A stretch of 37,367 bases of DNA from an uncultured Eubacteriales bacterium (lineage in GTDB: Bacteria; Bacillota; Clostridia; Oscillospirales; Oscillospiraceae): NCBI GenBank assembly GCA_900553805.1, contig USEU01000014.1, forward strand, positions 1 to 37,367. The letters run 5' to 3'. The position numbers and the translations under genes were made by a program. The notes below the pieces were generated by a model that saw only the letters and a program-made list of their open reading frames with translations, had not been told where the DNA came from and did no database searches. Within the stretch, counting starts at the first letter, position 1. Each line of letters opens with the position of its first letter. Shown here piece after piece: positions 1-8,211 of the stretch.

Positions 1-49
1 GGGGCAAAAAGACGGCTGCGGCTCGCAGACACAATTGCGCGGTGTTGCC
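1..49 (-). mobile_element. Partial copy 1 of a 161-bp palindromic MITE-like repeat
   Basis: The first 49 bases match the end of the element seen complete at 6858-7018 and 16198-16358, in reverse orientation. The terminal inverted repeat ends at base 49 (GGTGTTGCC) and is followed by TTAA, the likely right half of a 4-bp target duplication. The rest of the element lies outside the window. The copy sits 20 bp beyond the stop codon of the minus-strand gene ending at 71. Confidence 0.85.
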
Positions 50-70
50 TTAATTTTGCAACAGCCTCGT

Positions 71-532
71 TCAATTCTTTAGCAGCTCCTCGGAAAAGCT
101 CTCGTAGATGGAGGCCGTGGTCGCCTCCGACTCATAGCCGATCCAATAGATGCCGTCGGCCGTGGTCACCTGCATGACCCGCTGAAAGGACCTGAAATTG
201 CACAGCACATACTCCCCCAGCGCATCGTTTCTCCAAAGGCCGTACTTGAACTGCCTGTCCGACGTACCGGAGACGCACTCCCCGTAATCCGGGTCTTCGA
301 TCAGCTCCAGTCCCTGGATGGTGTCATAGGGGATGGCATGGCTTTCCCCATCGGGAAGCGTAAGGGTAAAAACCCCGTCGTCCCACGCCAGCATCTGAGA
401 GGCCGTCTGCCTGCCCCTGAGCACGGGAAAAAGAAGAAAGACCGCCGCAAAAAACACCAGCGCAATCGCCATATTGGCCTTCCCCGCCTTCCGGCTGCGC
501 TCAACCTCGCGGTCAAATAATGCATCTGCCAT
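71..532 (-). CDS. Small membrane-anchored protein, possible bacterial PH-like domain
   Basis: A 153-residue protein. The start at 532 is chosen because AGGAGG lies 6 bases upstream; an in-frame ATG at 571 has no such site. A charged N-terminus (MADALFDREVERSRKAGKAN) leads into one hydrophobic segment at about residues 20-37. The remaining ~110 residues are predicted extramembranous and rich in beta-type segments and aromatics. That layout of one helix followed by a small beta domain recalls bacterial PH-domain membrane proteins (YcxB/bPH type), but no diagnostic motif could be confirmed. It has its own promoter (618-646) and no operon partner in the window. The function is unknown; the PH assignment is inference. 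Confidence 0.7.
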   Translation of the reverse strand: MADALFDREVERSRKAGKANMAIALVFFAAVFLLFPVLRGRQTASQMLAWDDGVFTLTLPDGESHAIPYDTIQGLELIEDPDYGECVSGTSDRQFKYGLWRNDALGEYVLCNFRSFQRVMQVTTADGIYWIGYESEATTASIYESFSEELLKN

Positions 533-617
533 ATTCTGCCTCCTACATGATCCATTTTGGTATTTCCGCATTCAAATCGGCATTCTGTTTCCGACCGATA
601 TGCCCATTATCAGTTAC

Positions 618-646
618 AATATACCATACGCAATACCGGCTTTCAA
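618..646 (-). promoter_or_regulatory. Sigma-A promoter of the small membrane protein gene
   Basis: On the minus strand, TTGAAA (646-641) and TATATT (623-618) are separated by 17 bp, with TG one base before the -10. It points at the gene starting at 532. Bases 647-876, between here and the operator of the next gene, hold nothing I can assign. Confidence 0.7.
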
Positions 647-876
647 GAGAATCCTGTTCCCGTTCTTTTCTTGTTCATTGCAGCTCCTGCTCAAATGAAC
701 CTGGGAAAGCTCTGCGGCAGAGAAGTCCCTGCCTGCGAAGCAAAATGAGAAAGCAGTTTCCTTTTTAAGTAAAAACGCAAGCTGAATTTCCCACTTTTTC
801 TCAAGAAATTTCAATGGAATAATTTCATATTGCACAAAATACATGTCGTTTTTTGCAGCATTTTATCCATGTCCTT

Positions 877-896
877 TTGCGAAATTACTTTCGCAA
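877..896. promoter_or_regulatory. Perfect palindrome, likely operator of the starch-binding gene
   Basis: TTGCGAAA and TTTCGCAA form perfect 8-bp arms around a 4-bp centre. The site ends 7 bp upstream of the -35 box at 904. The arm sequence and symmetry resemble operators of LacI-family maltose regulators, and a LacI-family gene lies at 7086. Its position upstream of -35 would suit an activator or an upstream-binding repressor. The link to that regulator is inference. Confidence 0.6.
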
Positions 897-903
897 TACG
901 GCA

Positions 904-932
904 TTGACGGTGGGAAATACGGGTGCTATATT
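904..932 (+). promoter_or_regulatory. Sigma-A promoter of the starch-binding/maltodextrin unit
   Basis: TTGACG (904-909) and TATATT (927-932) are separated by 17 bp. This places transcription start about 25 bp before the start codon at 965 of the CBM26 protein gene. Confidence 0.75.
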
Positions 933-964
933 GGGCTTACCAACAAAAAACAGGAGGATATACC

Positions 965-1969
965 ATGAAAAAGATATTTGCGATCCTGCTATCCGTTGTG
1001 ATGCTGCTTGGGATGCTGTCCGCAACGGCTTTCGCGGAGGGTGAGACGGAAACGGATGAGGTCATGATCCCCGTGGTCGTTCAGGTGCCGGAGGGCTGGG
1101 ATGCTCCGAATCTGTGGGCCTGGGCAGACGACGGGACCAACGCCTTTGCGGCCTGGCCCGGTGAGGAAATGGAGGCTCTGGCAGAGGGCTGGTACTACAC
1201 CTACGTTCCCGACTTCGTGCAGAACGTCATCGTGAACGCGAACCAGGGCACGGACGAGGCGGTTCAGACCGACGGCATCGCGGTGGAGGCCGGTAAGGAG
1301 GTCTGGATCACGGTTGCGGAGGATCAGACCGCGGCCGTCTCCTATGATGCTCAGCTGCGGGGCGAGATCCCTGCCTACGTGGAGAAGTTCGTGGTCCACG
1401 CCTATGTTCCCCTGTCCTGGAAAACCGTGAACCTGTGGGCCTGGTCCGCGCCGGACGGCACCAACGCTTTTGAAAGCTGGCCGGGCAAGGCCATGCGGGA
1501 GGGCGACAACGGCTGGTTCACCTGCAAGGCGCCCACCTGGGTCAATTCCCTGATCGTAAACGGCAACGACGGCACCGAGCAGACCGAGGACGTGAGCGTC
1601 GAGGGCAAGGAGCTGTGGATCACCGTTTACAAGGATCTGACCTATGAGCTGAGCTACGAGGATCCCGACAAGGCGGTGGACGACATCACCGTGCATGCAC
1701 AGGTCCCCGCGGATTGGGAGGCTCCCAGCCTGTGGGCCTGGTCCGCGCCGGACGGCACCAACGCCTTCACCGCCTGGCCCGGCGAGGCGCTGACCAAGGA
1801 CGGCGACTGGTACAGCATTCAGGTCCCCGGTTGGATCAACTCCGTGATCATCAACGCCAATGAAGGTTCCGTCCAGACCACCGACCTGTCCGTGGAGACC
1901 GGCAAGGATATCTGGGTCGTGGTAACGGATGCCGAGAGCGCTCAGGTGTTCTACGAGGAGCCGGCGTAA
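965..1969 (+). CDS. Secreted protein of three tandem CBM26-like starch-binding modules
   Basis: A 334-residue protein. The start at 965 follows AGGAGGATATACC. Residues 1-24 are a Sec signal peptide ending in ATAFA. The rest is three similar modules at about 36-127, 141-231 and 240-330. Each carries a WAW motif (51-53, 158-160, 257-259), a DGTNAF segment and a WPG motif (64-66, 172-174, 271-273), a pattern typical of CBM26 alpha-glucan-binding modules. There is no catalytic domain, sortase motif, lipobox or membrane segment, so the protein is probably released or held at the surface by glucan or partner proteins. It heads the maltodextrin transporter cluster, which supports a role in capturing starch or maltodextrin. 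The modules are clear; the family label rests on motif resemblance. Confidence 0.85.
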   Translation: MKKIFAILLSVVMLLGMLSATAFAEGETETDEVMIPVVVQVPEGWDAPNLWAWADDGTNAFAAWPGEEMEALAEGWYYTYVPDFVQNVIVNANQGTDEAVQTDGIAVEAGKEVWITVAEDQTAAVSYDAQLRGEIPAYVEKFVVHAYVPLSWKTVNLWAWSAPDGTNAFESWPGKAMREGDNGWFTCKAPTWVNSLIVNGNDGTEQTEDVSVEGKELWITVYKDLTYELSYEDPDKAVDDITVHAQVPADWEAPSLWAWSAPDGTNAFTAWPGEALTKDGDWYSIQVPGWINSVIINANEGSVQTTDLSVETGKDIWVVVTDAESAQVFYEEPA

Positions 1970-2008
1970 CAGGCTCCCCCGCAAGAAAGAAACTTACTGT
2001 ATCCCCCG

Positions 2009-2035
2009 GCGGGTACACGGCTGCCGTGTACCCGC
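2009..2035 (+). other. Intercistronic hairpin between starch-binding gene and malE-like gene
   Basis: A perfect 12-bp stem (GCGGGTACACGG pairing with 2024-2035) has a 3-base loop and no U tract. It lies 24 bp before the start codon at 2060. A hairpin like this could stabilise the upstream message or reduce read-through; the role is inferred. Confidence 0.6.
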
Positions 2036-2059
2036 TGACGGTCTATCAAGGAGGCCCTT

Positions 2060-3265
2060 ATGAAACGGTTGATTACTCTGATCCTGTGCCTTTTAATGCT
2101 ACTGAGTCTGACCGCCTGCGGCGGCAGCACTGACAGTGCGGACGCGAACAAGCTCGTCATCTGGCATGACAAGGAGGAGGCGGTGATCGCCGCCCTTTCC
2201 GATTATCTTGCCCAGGCCGCGCCGGACCTGGATGTTCAATTTGAGAAGAAGACCAGCCTGACCGATTCCCTGAAGCTGGTCGGCAATGACCCCTCCGCCG
2301 CCCCGGATCTGTTTCTGTTTGCCCACGACAAGATCGGTGTCTTTGCGGAAATGGGGATCCTGGCCCCGGTGGCGCCGCTGCTGGAGGACGGGACGCTGGA
2401 TGCCTTCCTGCCCATGACCATTGACGCGGCCACCTACAAGGGCACCCTGTACCAGCTGCCGCTGTATTTTGAGACGCTGCTGTTCATGTACAACCGCCGC
2501 TACATGCGCGACGAGGAGGTCCCAGCCACAACGGAGGCGCTTTACAGCTACATGGAGAACAACACCGGGCGGGGCCGCTATGGCTTTGTGGAGCAGCACA
2601 GCACCGCCTACTACTGCGCGGCCTGGATCCATGGCTTCGGCGGCTCCATCATCGACAGCAGCGCGGTCCCCTTCCCGGATGAGCAGGCCGTCCAGGAGGC
2701 CCTGGCCTATCATCTGAAATTCGTAAAGCTGATGCCGGGCGAAACGGAATACAACACCGTCAACACCCTGTTCCTGGAGGGGAAGGCGGACGCCACCATC
2801 GGCGGCCCGTGGATGGTCCCCTCCGCCAGAGAAGCCGGGATCGACCTGGGCATCGCCCCCATGCCCACCGTGGATGAGACCGGGCTGGCCCTGGCTCCCT
2901 ACTCCGGCGTACAGGGCCTCCACGTTCTGAAGGCCGCCGCCGAAAAGAAGACCGACGCGGTAAAGGCGCTGCTGTGCGCCCTGGCAAAGCCGGAGATCGG
3001 CACCTCCCTGGCTCTGGCCAGCGGATGCGCCCCGGCGAACAGCGAATGCTATGAGGATGCCCGGGTCGCGGAGGATCCCCTGGTCCAGGCCATGCGGCAG
3101 ACGGCTGAGATCGCCGTTCCCATGCCCAACATCCCCGAGATGGATGTGATGTGGACGGTGGTCAGCAACCTGCTGACGGATGTGAACCTTTCCGGCAAGG
3201 ATATTGCCTCCAGCTTCCAGGCGGCCAAGGCCCAGGCGGAAAGCCTGATCGCGGGAATGCATTAA
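2060..3265 (+). CDS. Maltodextrin-type ABC transporter substrate-binding lipoprotein
   Basis: A 401-residue solute-binding protein of the MalE type (SBP family 1). A lipoprotein signal peptide ends at LTAC, giving lipidated Cys20. The mature N-terminus (KLVIWHDKEEAVIAALSDYL) and the segment PDLFLFAHDKIGVFAEMGIL follow the maltose/maltodextrin-binding pattern (E. coli MalE has a similar PDI-F-AHDRFG segment). AGGAGG precedes the start. Two CUT1 permeases and a GH13 enzyme follow, supporting maltodextrin as ligand. No MalK-type ATPase is encoded in the cluster, so the importer must borrow one. Confidence in the family is high; the exact oligosaccharide is inferred from neighbours. Confidence 0.92.
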   Translation: MKRLITLILCLLMLLSLTACGGSTDSADANKLVIWHDKEEAVIAALSDYLAQAAPDLDVQFEKKTSLTDSLKLVGNDPSAAPDLFLFAHDKIGVFAEMGILAPVAPLLEDGTLDAFLPMTIDAATYKGTLYQLPLYFETLLFMYNRRYMRDEEVPATTEALYSYMENNTGRGRYGFVEQHSTAYYCAAWIHGFGGSIIDSSAVPFPDEQAVQEALAYHLKFVKLMPGETEYNTVNTLFLEGKADATIGGPWMVPSAREAGIDLGIAPMPTVDETGLALAPYSGVQGLHVLKAAAEKKTDAVKALLCALAKPEIGTSLALASGCAPANSECYEDARVAEDPLVQAMRQTAEIAVPMPNIPEMDVMWTVVSNLLTDVNLSGKDIASSFQAAKAQAESLIAGMH

Positions 3266-3277
3266 CAGGAGCGCACC

Positions 3278-4168
3278 ATGGAGAAAAAGAAACGGAGGGA
3301 ATGGATCCGCTCCTACGTCTGGTCAGCGCCGTCTTTGGTGCTGATCGGACTGATGGTGGTATTTCCGATCCTGTATACCTTCTATATCAGTCTGACCAAT
3401 ATGAACGTCTACCATTGGTTTGACTTTACCCTGGTGGGGCTGGACAACTACATCCGCGCGCTGTTCGTTTTCGACTCCGGCTTTCTGTCCGCGCTGCTGG
3501 CAACGGTCCTGTGGACTGTGGTGAGTATGGTCCTGCAGCTGGTCATTGCCTTTCTGCTGGCGAATCTTTTGAACATCCAAAAGCTCCGGCTGCGCAAGCT
3601 CTACAAAACGGTGCTGATGTTTCCCTGGGCCATGCCCGGATATGTGGGCATTCTGCTCTGGAAGACGGGGATGTTCAACACCCAGTTCGGCCTGCTGAAC
3701 CAATGGATGAACAAGCTGGGGCTGGCGGCCGTCCGATGGCTGTCCTCCGATGTGTCGGCCTTCTTGAGCTGCACGGTGGTCAATCTGTGGCTGGCACTGC
3801 CCTTTATGATCATGATCATGGACGGGGCGCTGCAAAGCATTGACAGGAGCTACTACGAAAGCGCCATTCTGGACGGCGCGGGTGCGTTCGCACGGGCGAA
3901 ATCCATCACCATTCCCGCCATGCGGCCCATCATTGCCCCGGCGGTGATCATCACGGTATTTACGACCTTCAAGCAGTTTGACGTCGTCTACCTGCTGACC
4001 CAACAGGCGGGCGCGAAGACCGGCTCCGGCTTCCACACCATCCTGACCTACGCCTACGAAAATGCGTTCATCACCAACAATTACGGCTATTCCTCCGCAA
4101 TCTCCATGATCATTTTCGTACTGCTGCTTCTGTTCTCCGCCAAATTTCAGCTGAAGGAGGATGCCTGA
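3278..4168 (+). CDS. Maltodextrin ABC transporter permease, MalF type
   Basis: A 296-residue CUT1 permease with about six hydrophobic segments; the first is at residues 12-33. The EAA loop that contacts the ATPase is visible near residue 190 (YYESAILDGAGAFARAKSI, then IPAM). It is shorter than E. coli MalF and lacks that protein's large periplasmic insertion, as usual in Gram-positive bacteria. It starts 12 bp after the binding-protein gene and overlaps the next permease by one base, so the genes are co-transcribed and coupled. Confidence 0.92.
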   Translation: MEKKKRREWIRSYVWSAPSLVLIGLMVVFPILYTFYISLTNMNVYHWFDFTLVGLDNYIRALFVFDSGFLSALLATVLWTVVSMVLQLVIAFLLANLLNIQKLRLRKLYKTVLMFPWAMPGYVGILLWKTGMFNTQFGLLNQWMNKLGLAAVRWLSSDVSAFLSCTVVNLWLALPFMIMIMDGALQSIDRSYYESAILDGAGAFARAKSITIPAMRPIIAPAVIITVFTTFKQFDVVYLLTQQAGAKTGSGFHTILTYAYENAFITNNYGYSSAISMIIFVLLLLFSAKFQLKEDA

Positions 4169-5013
4169 TGAACAAGCGAAAATGGAGCGAGGGCATCGGC
4201 CTGACGGCGCTGAATGTATTTTTCATCGGGCTGTGCTTTCTAACGCTGATCCCCATTCTCTATGCCCTGAGCGTCTCCCTGAACGGGTCCAACAGTCTGC
4301 TGAGCTCCGATTTCTCTTTCATTCCCAAGAATTTTACCCTCAAAAACTACCAGGAGGTCCTGTTTGGGGAGAACATTGCCCTTTGGTTCCGAAACACCAT
4401 CTTTCTGGCGGTCATGACGGTGCTTTTCTCCCTTTGCGCGGCGGTCCCGGCGGCCTACTGCTTCTCCCGCCGCCGCTTTCCGGGCAGAAAAGCGATCCTG
4501 CGGTGCCTGGTGCTGCTCAATTCCTTCCCGGCGATCCTGTCCATGTTCGCCATCTACCGGCTTCTGCGGCCCATGGGCCTGGTCAATACCCGGCTGGGCC
4601 TGATCCTGGTCTACACCGGGACCATGGCGGTGTTCAGCCTTTGGAACACCAAGGGCTATTTTGACACCATCCCCACGGAAATCGAGGAAGCGGCCAGGAT
4701 CGACGGTGCTTCCGACCTGCAAATCGTCCTGAAGATCGTCATGCCTCTGGCAAAGCCCAGCATCATCACCACCGCCCTGCAGGTGCTGATCTACGTGTGG
4801 AACGAATATATCTACGCCACCACCTTCCTGACCGGCGAACGGAAATATACGCTGGCCGCCGGACTGAACGCCCTTCAGGCAACGGAGATGACCGGCTCCT
4901 GGCCGGTTTTCGCGGCGGCGGCCATTACCGTCTCCGTGCCGGTGCTGGTGATCTTCTTCCTGTGCCAGAGGTATATGACCTCCGGGCTGACGGCGGGAGG
5001 TGTAAAGGGATGA
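4168..5013 (+). CDS. Maltodextrin ABC transporter permease, MalG type
   Basis: A 281-residue CUT1 permease of the MalG family with six predicted membrane helices. The EAA motif (EEAARIDGASDLQIVLKIVM, followed by PLAKP) lies around residues 172-196. The C-terminus SGLTAGGVKG matches the usual MalG-type tail. It overlaps the GH13 gene by four bases (ATGA), so translation is coupled. Together with the gene at 3278 it forms the translocation pore. Confidence 0.93.
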   Translation: MNKRKWSEGIGLTALNVFFIGLCFLTLIPILYALSVSLNGSNSLLSSDFSFIPKNFTLKNYQEVLFGENIALWFRNTIFLAVMTVLFSLCAAVPAAYCFSRRRFPGRKAILRCLVLLNSFPAILSMFAIYRLLRPMGLVNTRLGLILVYTGTMAVFSLWNTKGYFDTIPTEIEEAARIDGASDLQIVLKIVMPLAKPSIITTALQVLIYVWNEYIYATTFLTGERKYTLAAGLNALQATEMTGSWPVFAAAAITVSVPVLVIFFLCQRYMTSGLTAGGVKG

Positions 5014-6740
5014 AGCTGGATGCCATTCTGCACCTTCCCATGTCGGAATACTGCTGCGGGCTGGATGAGCGCCGCATCGTCTACCGGCTGCGCTGCGCCA
5101 GGGGAGATCTGAAGCAGGTGACGCTCTTCTATGCCGATACCGCGTGCAGGGTCGATCCCATCCTTTTTACCGCCGTCCCCATGAAAAAGCTCCTGTCGGA
5201 TGCCTGCCACGATTACTGGCAGGTGATCGTGGACAGCCCCTATAACCGGGTCTATTACTATTTCCTGCTGGACGACGGCGAGAAAACAACGCTTTATTAC
5301 AGCAATCTTTTTACGGACCGGCTTGCCCGGGATCGCTCGGAGTATTTCAAGCTCCCGTTCAACCACCGCAGCGACATTGCCCGTGTGCCGCAGTGGGTCA
5401 GAGACGCTGTTGTGTACAATATTTTCCCGGACAGCTTTGCCTCCGGCAAGTGCGAAATCGCCGGGCTTTCTCATCCGCGGCGCTTTGAGCAGCACACCGT
5501 ACACGGGAAGCTGGGCGGAACACTGGAAGGCGTGACCCGGAATGTGGATTACCTGAAGACGCTGGGCATCAACTGCGTTTATCTGAACCCAATCTTTGCC
5601 GCCGGGGAATACCACAAGTACGATCTGCTGGATTACTATCACGTGGACCCCTGCTTCGGCGGAAACGAGGCATTCCGGGCCATGGTCAGCGCCCTGCACG
5701 CCGCTGGCATCCGGGTCATCATCGACGGCGTCTTCAATCACTGCGGCTGGCATTTCTTTGCCTTTGAGGACGTGGTCAGGAATCAGGAAAAATCTCCGTA
5801 CAGGAACTGGTTCTATAATCTGACCTTCCCGGTGCATCGCCCCGAAACGCCGGAGGAAATTCCGGGCTACGCCTGCTTCGCCTATGAGCGGATGATGCCG
5901 AAATTGAATACCGCCGACCCAGAGGTGCAGAAATACTTCTGCGATGTGGGCGCTTATTGGGTGCGGGAATTCGGCATCGACGGCTGGCGGCTGGACGTGG
6001 CCAGCGAGATCAACGACGGCTTCTGGCGCGCGTTCCGCCGCGCGGTCAAGCGCGAAAACCCGGAGGCGCTGCTCATCGGCGAGGTATGGGAAAGCGCCGG
6101 CCACTGGCTCCAGGGAGACATGTTCGACTCCACCATGAACTACGACTTCCGAAAGCACTGCTGCGCGTTTTTCGCCGAAAAGCGCATTGACGCGGCGGAA
6201 TTCTCCGGGCGCGTCACCGATATGCTCATGCGCTACCGCCTGCAAATGCTCCCCGCCCAGCTGAACCTGCTGGACAGCCACGATGTCAGCCGCTTCCTGT
6301 CGCTGTGCGGCGGAGATACCGCGGGCTACCGGCTGGCGGTCCTGTTTATGATGTGCTTTGTGGGGATGCCCACCGTGTTTTACGGGGACGAGCTTGGTGT
6401 CCAGGGCCTCCGCGAGGAGGAGTACCGCGCCCCCATGCCCTGGAGCGGCGGAGATCTTGCCCTGCTGGGCTTTTTCCGAAAGGCCATCGCCATGCGCCAT
6501 GAGCTGCCTGCGCTGCGGGAAGGGGATTTTCAAATGCTGTCCGCCGACGAAGGCAGCCGTGTACTCCACTTCCGCAGAAGCACGCCGATGTGCTCCGTGA
6601 CGGTTTCCGTCAACGCGGGAACCACCGATGCCGCGATCCCCGCCCAGGAGGGGAAGCCGTATTGGGCGGAGGGATTCCGGGACGGCATTCTGGCCCCCGG
6701 CGGTTTTTTGGTAACATCCAGTGCGGGAACCTGCGAGTAA
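5010..6740 (+). CDS. GH13 neopullulanase/cyclomaltodextrinase-type alpha-glucosidase
   Basis: A 576-residue cytoplasmic enzyme with no signal peptide. The start at 5010 overlaps the permease stop and has GGAGG upstream. Residues 1-120 form an N-terminal beta domain of the kind found in GH13_20 enzymes (CBM34-like), followed by the catalytic barrel. GH13 conserved regions are DGVFNH (239-244), GWRLDV with nucleophile Asp329, GEVW with acid/base Glu358, and SHD with Asp425. The likely role is hydrolysis of imported maltodextrins, cyclodextrins or short pullulan-type chains. Location directly after the transporter genes supports this. The exact specificity among neopullulanase, maltogenic amylase and cyclomaltodextrinase cannot be read from the sequence. 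Confidence 0.92.
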   Translation: MKLDAILHLPMSEYCCGLDERRIVYRLRCARGDLKQVTLFYADTACRVDPILFTAVPMKKLLSDACHDYWQVIVDSPYNRVYYYFLLDDGEKTTLYYSNLFTDRLARDRSEYFKLPFNHRSDIARVPQWVRDAVVYNIFPDSFASGKCEIAGLSHPRRFEQHTVHGKLGGTLEGVTRNVDYLKTLGINCVYLNPIFAAGEYHKYDLLDYYHVDPCFGGNEAFRAMVSALHAAGIRVIIDGVFNHCGWHFFAFEDVVRNQEKSPYRNWFYNLTFPVHRPETPEEIPGYACFAYERMMPKLNTADPEVQKYFCDVGAYWVREFGIDGWRLDVASEINDGFWRAFRRAVKRENPEALLIGEVWESAGHWLQGDMFDSTMNYDFRKHCCAFFAEKRIDAAEFSGRVTDMLMRYRLQMLPAQLNLLDSHDVSRFLSLCGGDTAGYRLAVLFMMCFVGMPTVFYGDELGVQGLREEEYRAPMPWSGGDLALLGFFRKAIAMRHELPALREGDFQMLSADEGSRVLHFRRSTPMCSVTVSVNAGTTDAAIPAQEGKPYWAEGFRDGILAPGGFLVTSSAGTCE

Positions 6741-6797
6741 ATCTTGGAACTGTTGCCTTAAAACTTGCAAAAATACTTCCTCCCATAAGTTAGAAAT

Positions 6798-6836
6798 AGC
6801 GGTAGAAATCACGAAATAATCGTGGTTTCTACCGCT
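6798..6836. other. Strong hairpin downstream of the maltodextrin operon
   Basis: A 17-bp inverted repeat (6798-6814 with 6820-6836, one G-T pair) surrounds the 5-base loop AATAA. No U tract follows, so it is not a textbook terminator, but it is 58 bp past the GH13 stop and could end or protect the transcript. Bases 6747-6770, just before it, resemble the GTTGCC-TTAA-TTGCAA string next to repeat copy 1 and may be a repeat remnant. Confidence 0.6.
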
Positions 6837-6857
6837 GAGTTATTAGGATGATTTTAT

Positions 6858-7018
6858 GGCAGCACCGCGCAATTGTGTCTGCGAGCCGCGGCCATCTTTT
6901 TGCCCCACTTCTTCAGTTTGAAAAACGAGAAATACATACAGTATTCCTTCGTTTTCCAAACTTTGAATTGAGCCAAAAATCCAGGCTGGGGCTTCTTGCC
7001 AAATTGTGCGGTGTTGCC
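6858..7018 (+). mobile_element. Complete copy 2 of a 161-bp palindromic MITE-like repeat
   Basis: A complete 161-bp element. The left terminus carries two changes in the 17-bp terminal repeat (GGCAGCACCGCGCAATT); the right terminus is AATTGTGCGGTGTTGCC. It is flanked on both sides by TTAT (6854-6857 and 7019-7022), a 4-bp target duplication. It differs from copy 3 at about six of 161 positions, all in the left arm. No open frame for a transposase is present, so it must be moved in trans. It lies between the GH13 gene and the promoter of the LacI-family gene. Confidence 0.88.
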
Positions 7019-7034
7019 TTATGAAAAGACTATT

Positions 7035-7062
7035 TTGCAACAGCCCCAAATTGTGATATACT
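7035..7062 (+). promoter_or_regulatory. Extended -10 promoter of the LacI-family gene
   Basis: TTGCAA (7035-7040), a 16-bp spacer and TATACT (7057-7062), with TGA directly before the -10. The -35 lies inside the string TTTTGCAACAGCC, which also occurs next to repeat copy 1 at 54-66. Confidence 0.75.
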
Positions 7063-7085
7063 GATAAAAAAAGGCGGTGAAAAAT

Positions 7086-8093
7086 ATGGGTGTTACCATC
7101 AAGGACGTGGCCCGGGCGGCGGGCGTTTCCATTTCGACGGTCTCCAAGGTCCTGAACGGACATTACAGCATTTCCGAGCAAACGGCGCAGCGGGTCCGCG
7201 GCATTATGCGGGAAATGAATTACTACCCCAATGCCAACGCCCAGAGCTTTGCCAGCGGCTCCAGCCACTGCGTGGTGCTGCTGGCAGACCTGGCCCCCAA
7301 CGCCGCCTTTCAGAACCCGCACATGTTTGAGATCATCGCCGGTCTGGAGGAGGCGCTGTGCAAGCGGGGCTACCGCCTGATCCTGCGGGGCACGGACGCG
7401 ACCTCCGCCTGCGGCATCGCGGAGGAGATCATCTCCCGCCGCAGCGCGGACGCCATTGCCATTCATGTCGGCGTCATGTCCCACCCCCTGGCCGCCGTGC
7501 TGACCCGGCTGCAATTTCCCCACATGGTCCTGGGCGCGCCGGACTTTGACAGCCAGGCTTGCTGGATCGACAACAGCAACACCTACTCCGGCACCGTGGC
7601 AGCCGGCTACCTCCTGTCGCGGGGATACCAGCGCATCGCCTTCATCGGCGGGAAGTCCTATGATCTGGGCTCCGCTCTGCGCCTGCAAGGGGTGAAGCAG
7701 GGCCTGTCCAACGCGGGCAGGCGGCTGGAGGATCAATATATCTGGCTGGGGGAATCCACCCGGGCAGACGGCCTGCGGATGACGGAAGGCCTTTTGAGCC
7801 AGAAGGAGCTGCCGGACGCCATCATCTGTGCCAACAACTATATTGCCCTCAGCTGCGTGGACGCGGTCCTGAAAAAGGGCCTGCGCATCCCCGGGGACAT
7901 CGGCATCATGGCCTTTGACGACTACCCCTTCTCCCGCATCATCGAGCCGCCGCTGACCGTCGTGGACATCAACGTCCGGGACATGGGGACCCAGGCCGCA
8001 AAATTCCTGACAGACATCATCCGCCACCCCAACATGCAGATCCAGACCTACATCACCACCTCCAACATCATCGCAAGAGCATCAACGCGGTAA
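7086..8093 (+). CDS. LacI-family transcriptional regulator
   Basis: A 335-residue regulator. ATG at 7086 is preferred over GTG at 7077 because AGGCGG sits 8 bases upstream of it. The N-terminal helix-turn-helix and hinge helix are canonical (VTIKDVARAAGVSISTVSKV at residues 3-22). Residues about 60-335 form the periplasmic-binding-protein-like effector domain. It lies next to the maltodextrin operon and is the best candidate to bind the palindrome at 877-896, but no operator copy was seen at its own promoter. It could also control other sugar genes. The effector is unknown. Confidence 0.92.
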   Translation: MGVTIKDVARAAGVSISTVSKVLNGHYSISEQTAQRVRGIMREMNYYPNANAQSFASGSSHCVVLLADLAPNAAFQNPHMFEIIAGLEEALCKRGYRLILRGTDATSACGIAEEIISRRSADAIAIHVGVMSHPLAAVLTRLQFPHMVLGAPDFDSQACWIDNSNTYSGTVAAGYLLSRGYQRIAFIGGKSYDLGSALRLQGVKQGLSNAGRRLEDQYIWLGESTRADGLRMTEGLLSQKELPDAIICANNYIALSCVDAVLKKGLRIPGDIGIMAFDDYPFSRIIEPPLTVVDINVRDMGTQAAKFLTDIIRHPNMQIQTYITTSNIIARASTR

Positions 8094-8112
8094 AACCGGT
8101 GCGGCATAACGC

Positions 8113-8129
8113 GCCGGGATGCCCCCGGC
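8113..8129 (+). other. Short GC-rich hairpin after the LacI-family gene
   Basis: GCCGGG and CCCGGC pair around a 5-base loop 20 bp past the stop codon. No U tract follows, so a terminator role is uncertain. Confidence 0.35.
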
Positions 8130-8211
8130 CGCGCTAATGCGTTCAGCCAGCTTTCCATGCCCGCATGATATAAGCCGCGGATCTTGGTTACATGGCTACA
8201 CCTTAACATGA

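Noticed and set aside
989..1984. Long minus-strand reading frame opposite the starch-binding gene
   Set aside because: It mirrors the CBM26 gene, which has a signal peptide, RBS, promoter and repeated modules. The minus-strand product has no family resemblance and exists because of biased codon use.
3278..5013. Possible maltodextrin ATPase hidden in the cluster
   Set aside because: Both genes are membrane permeases with EAA loops and no Walker motifs; no MalK-like frame was seen on either strand.
6843..8027. 394-codon minus-strand frame running through repeat copy 2 and the LacI-family gene
   Set aside because: It crosses a mobile repeat and is antisense to a canonical LacI-family protein.
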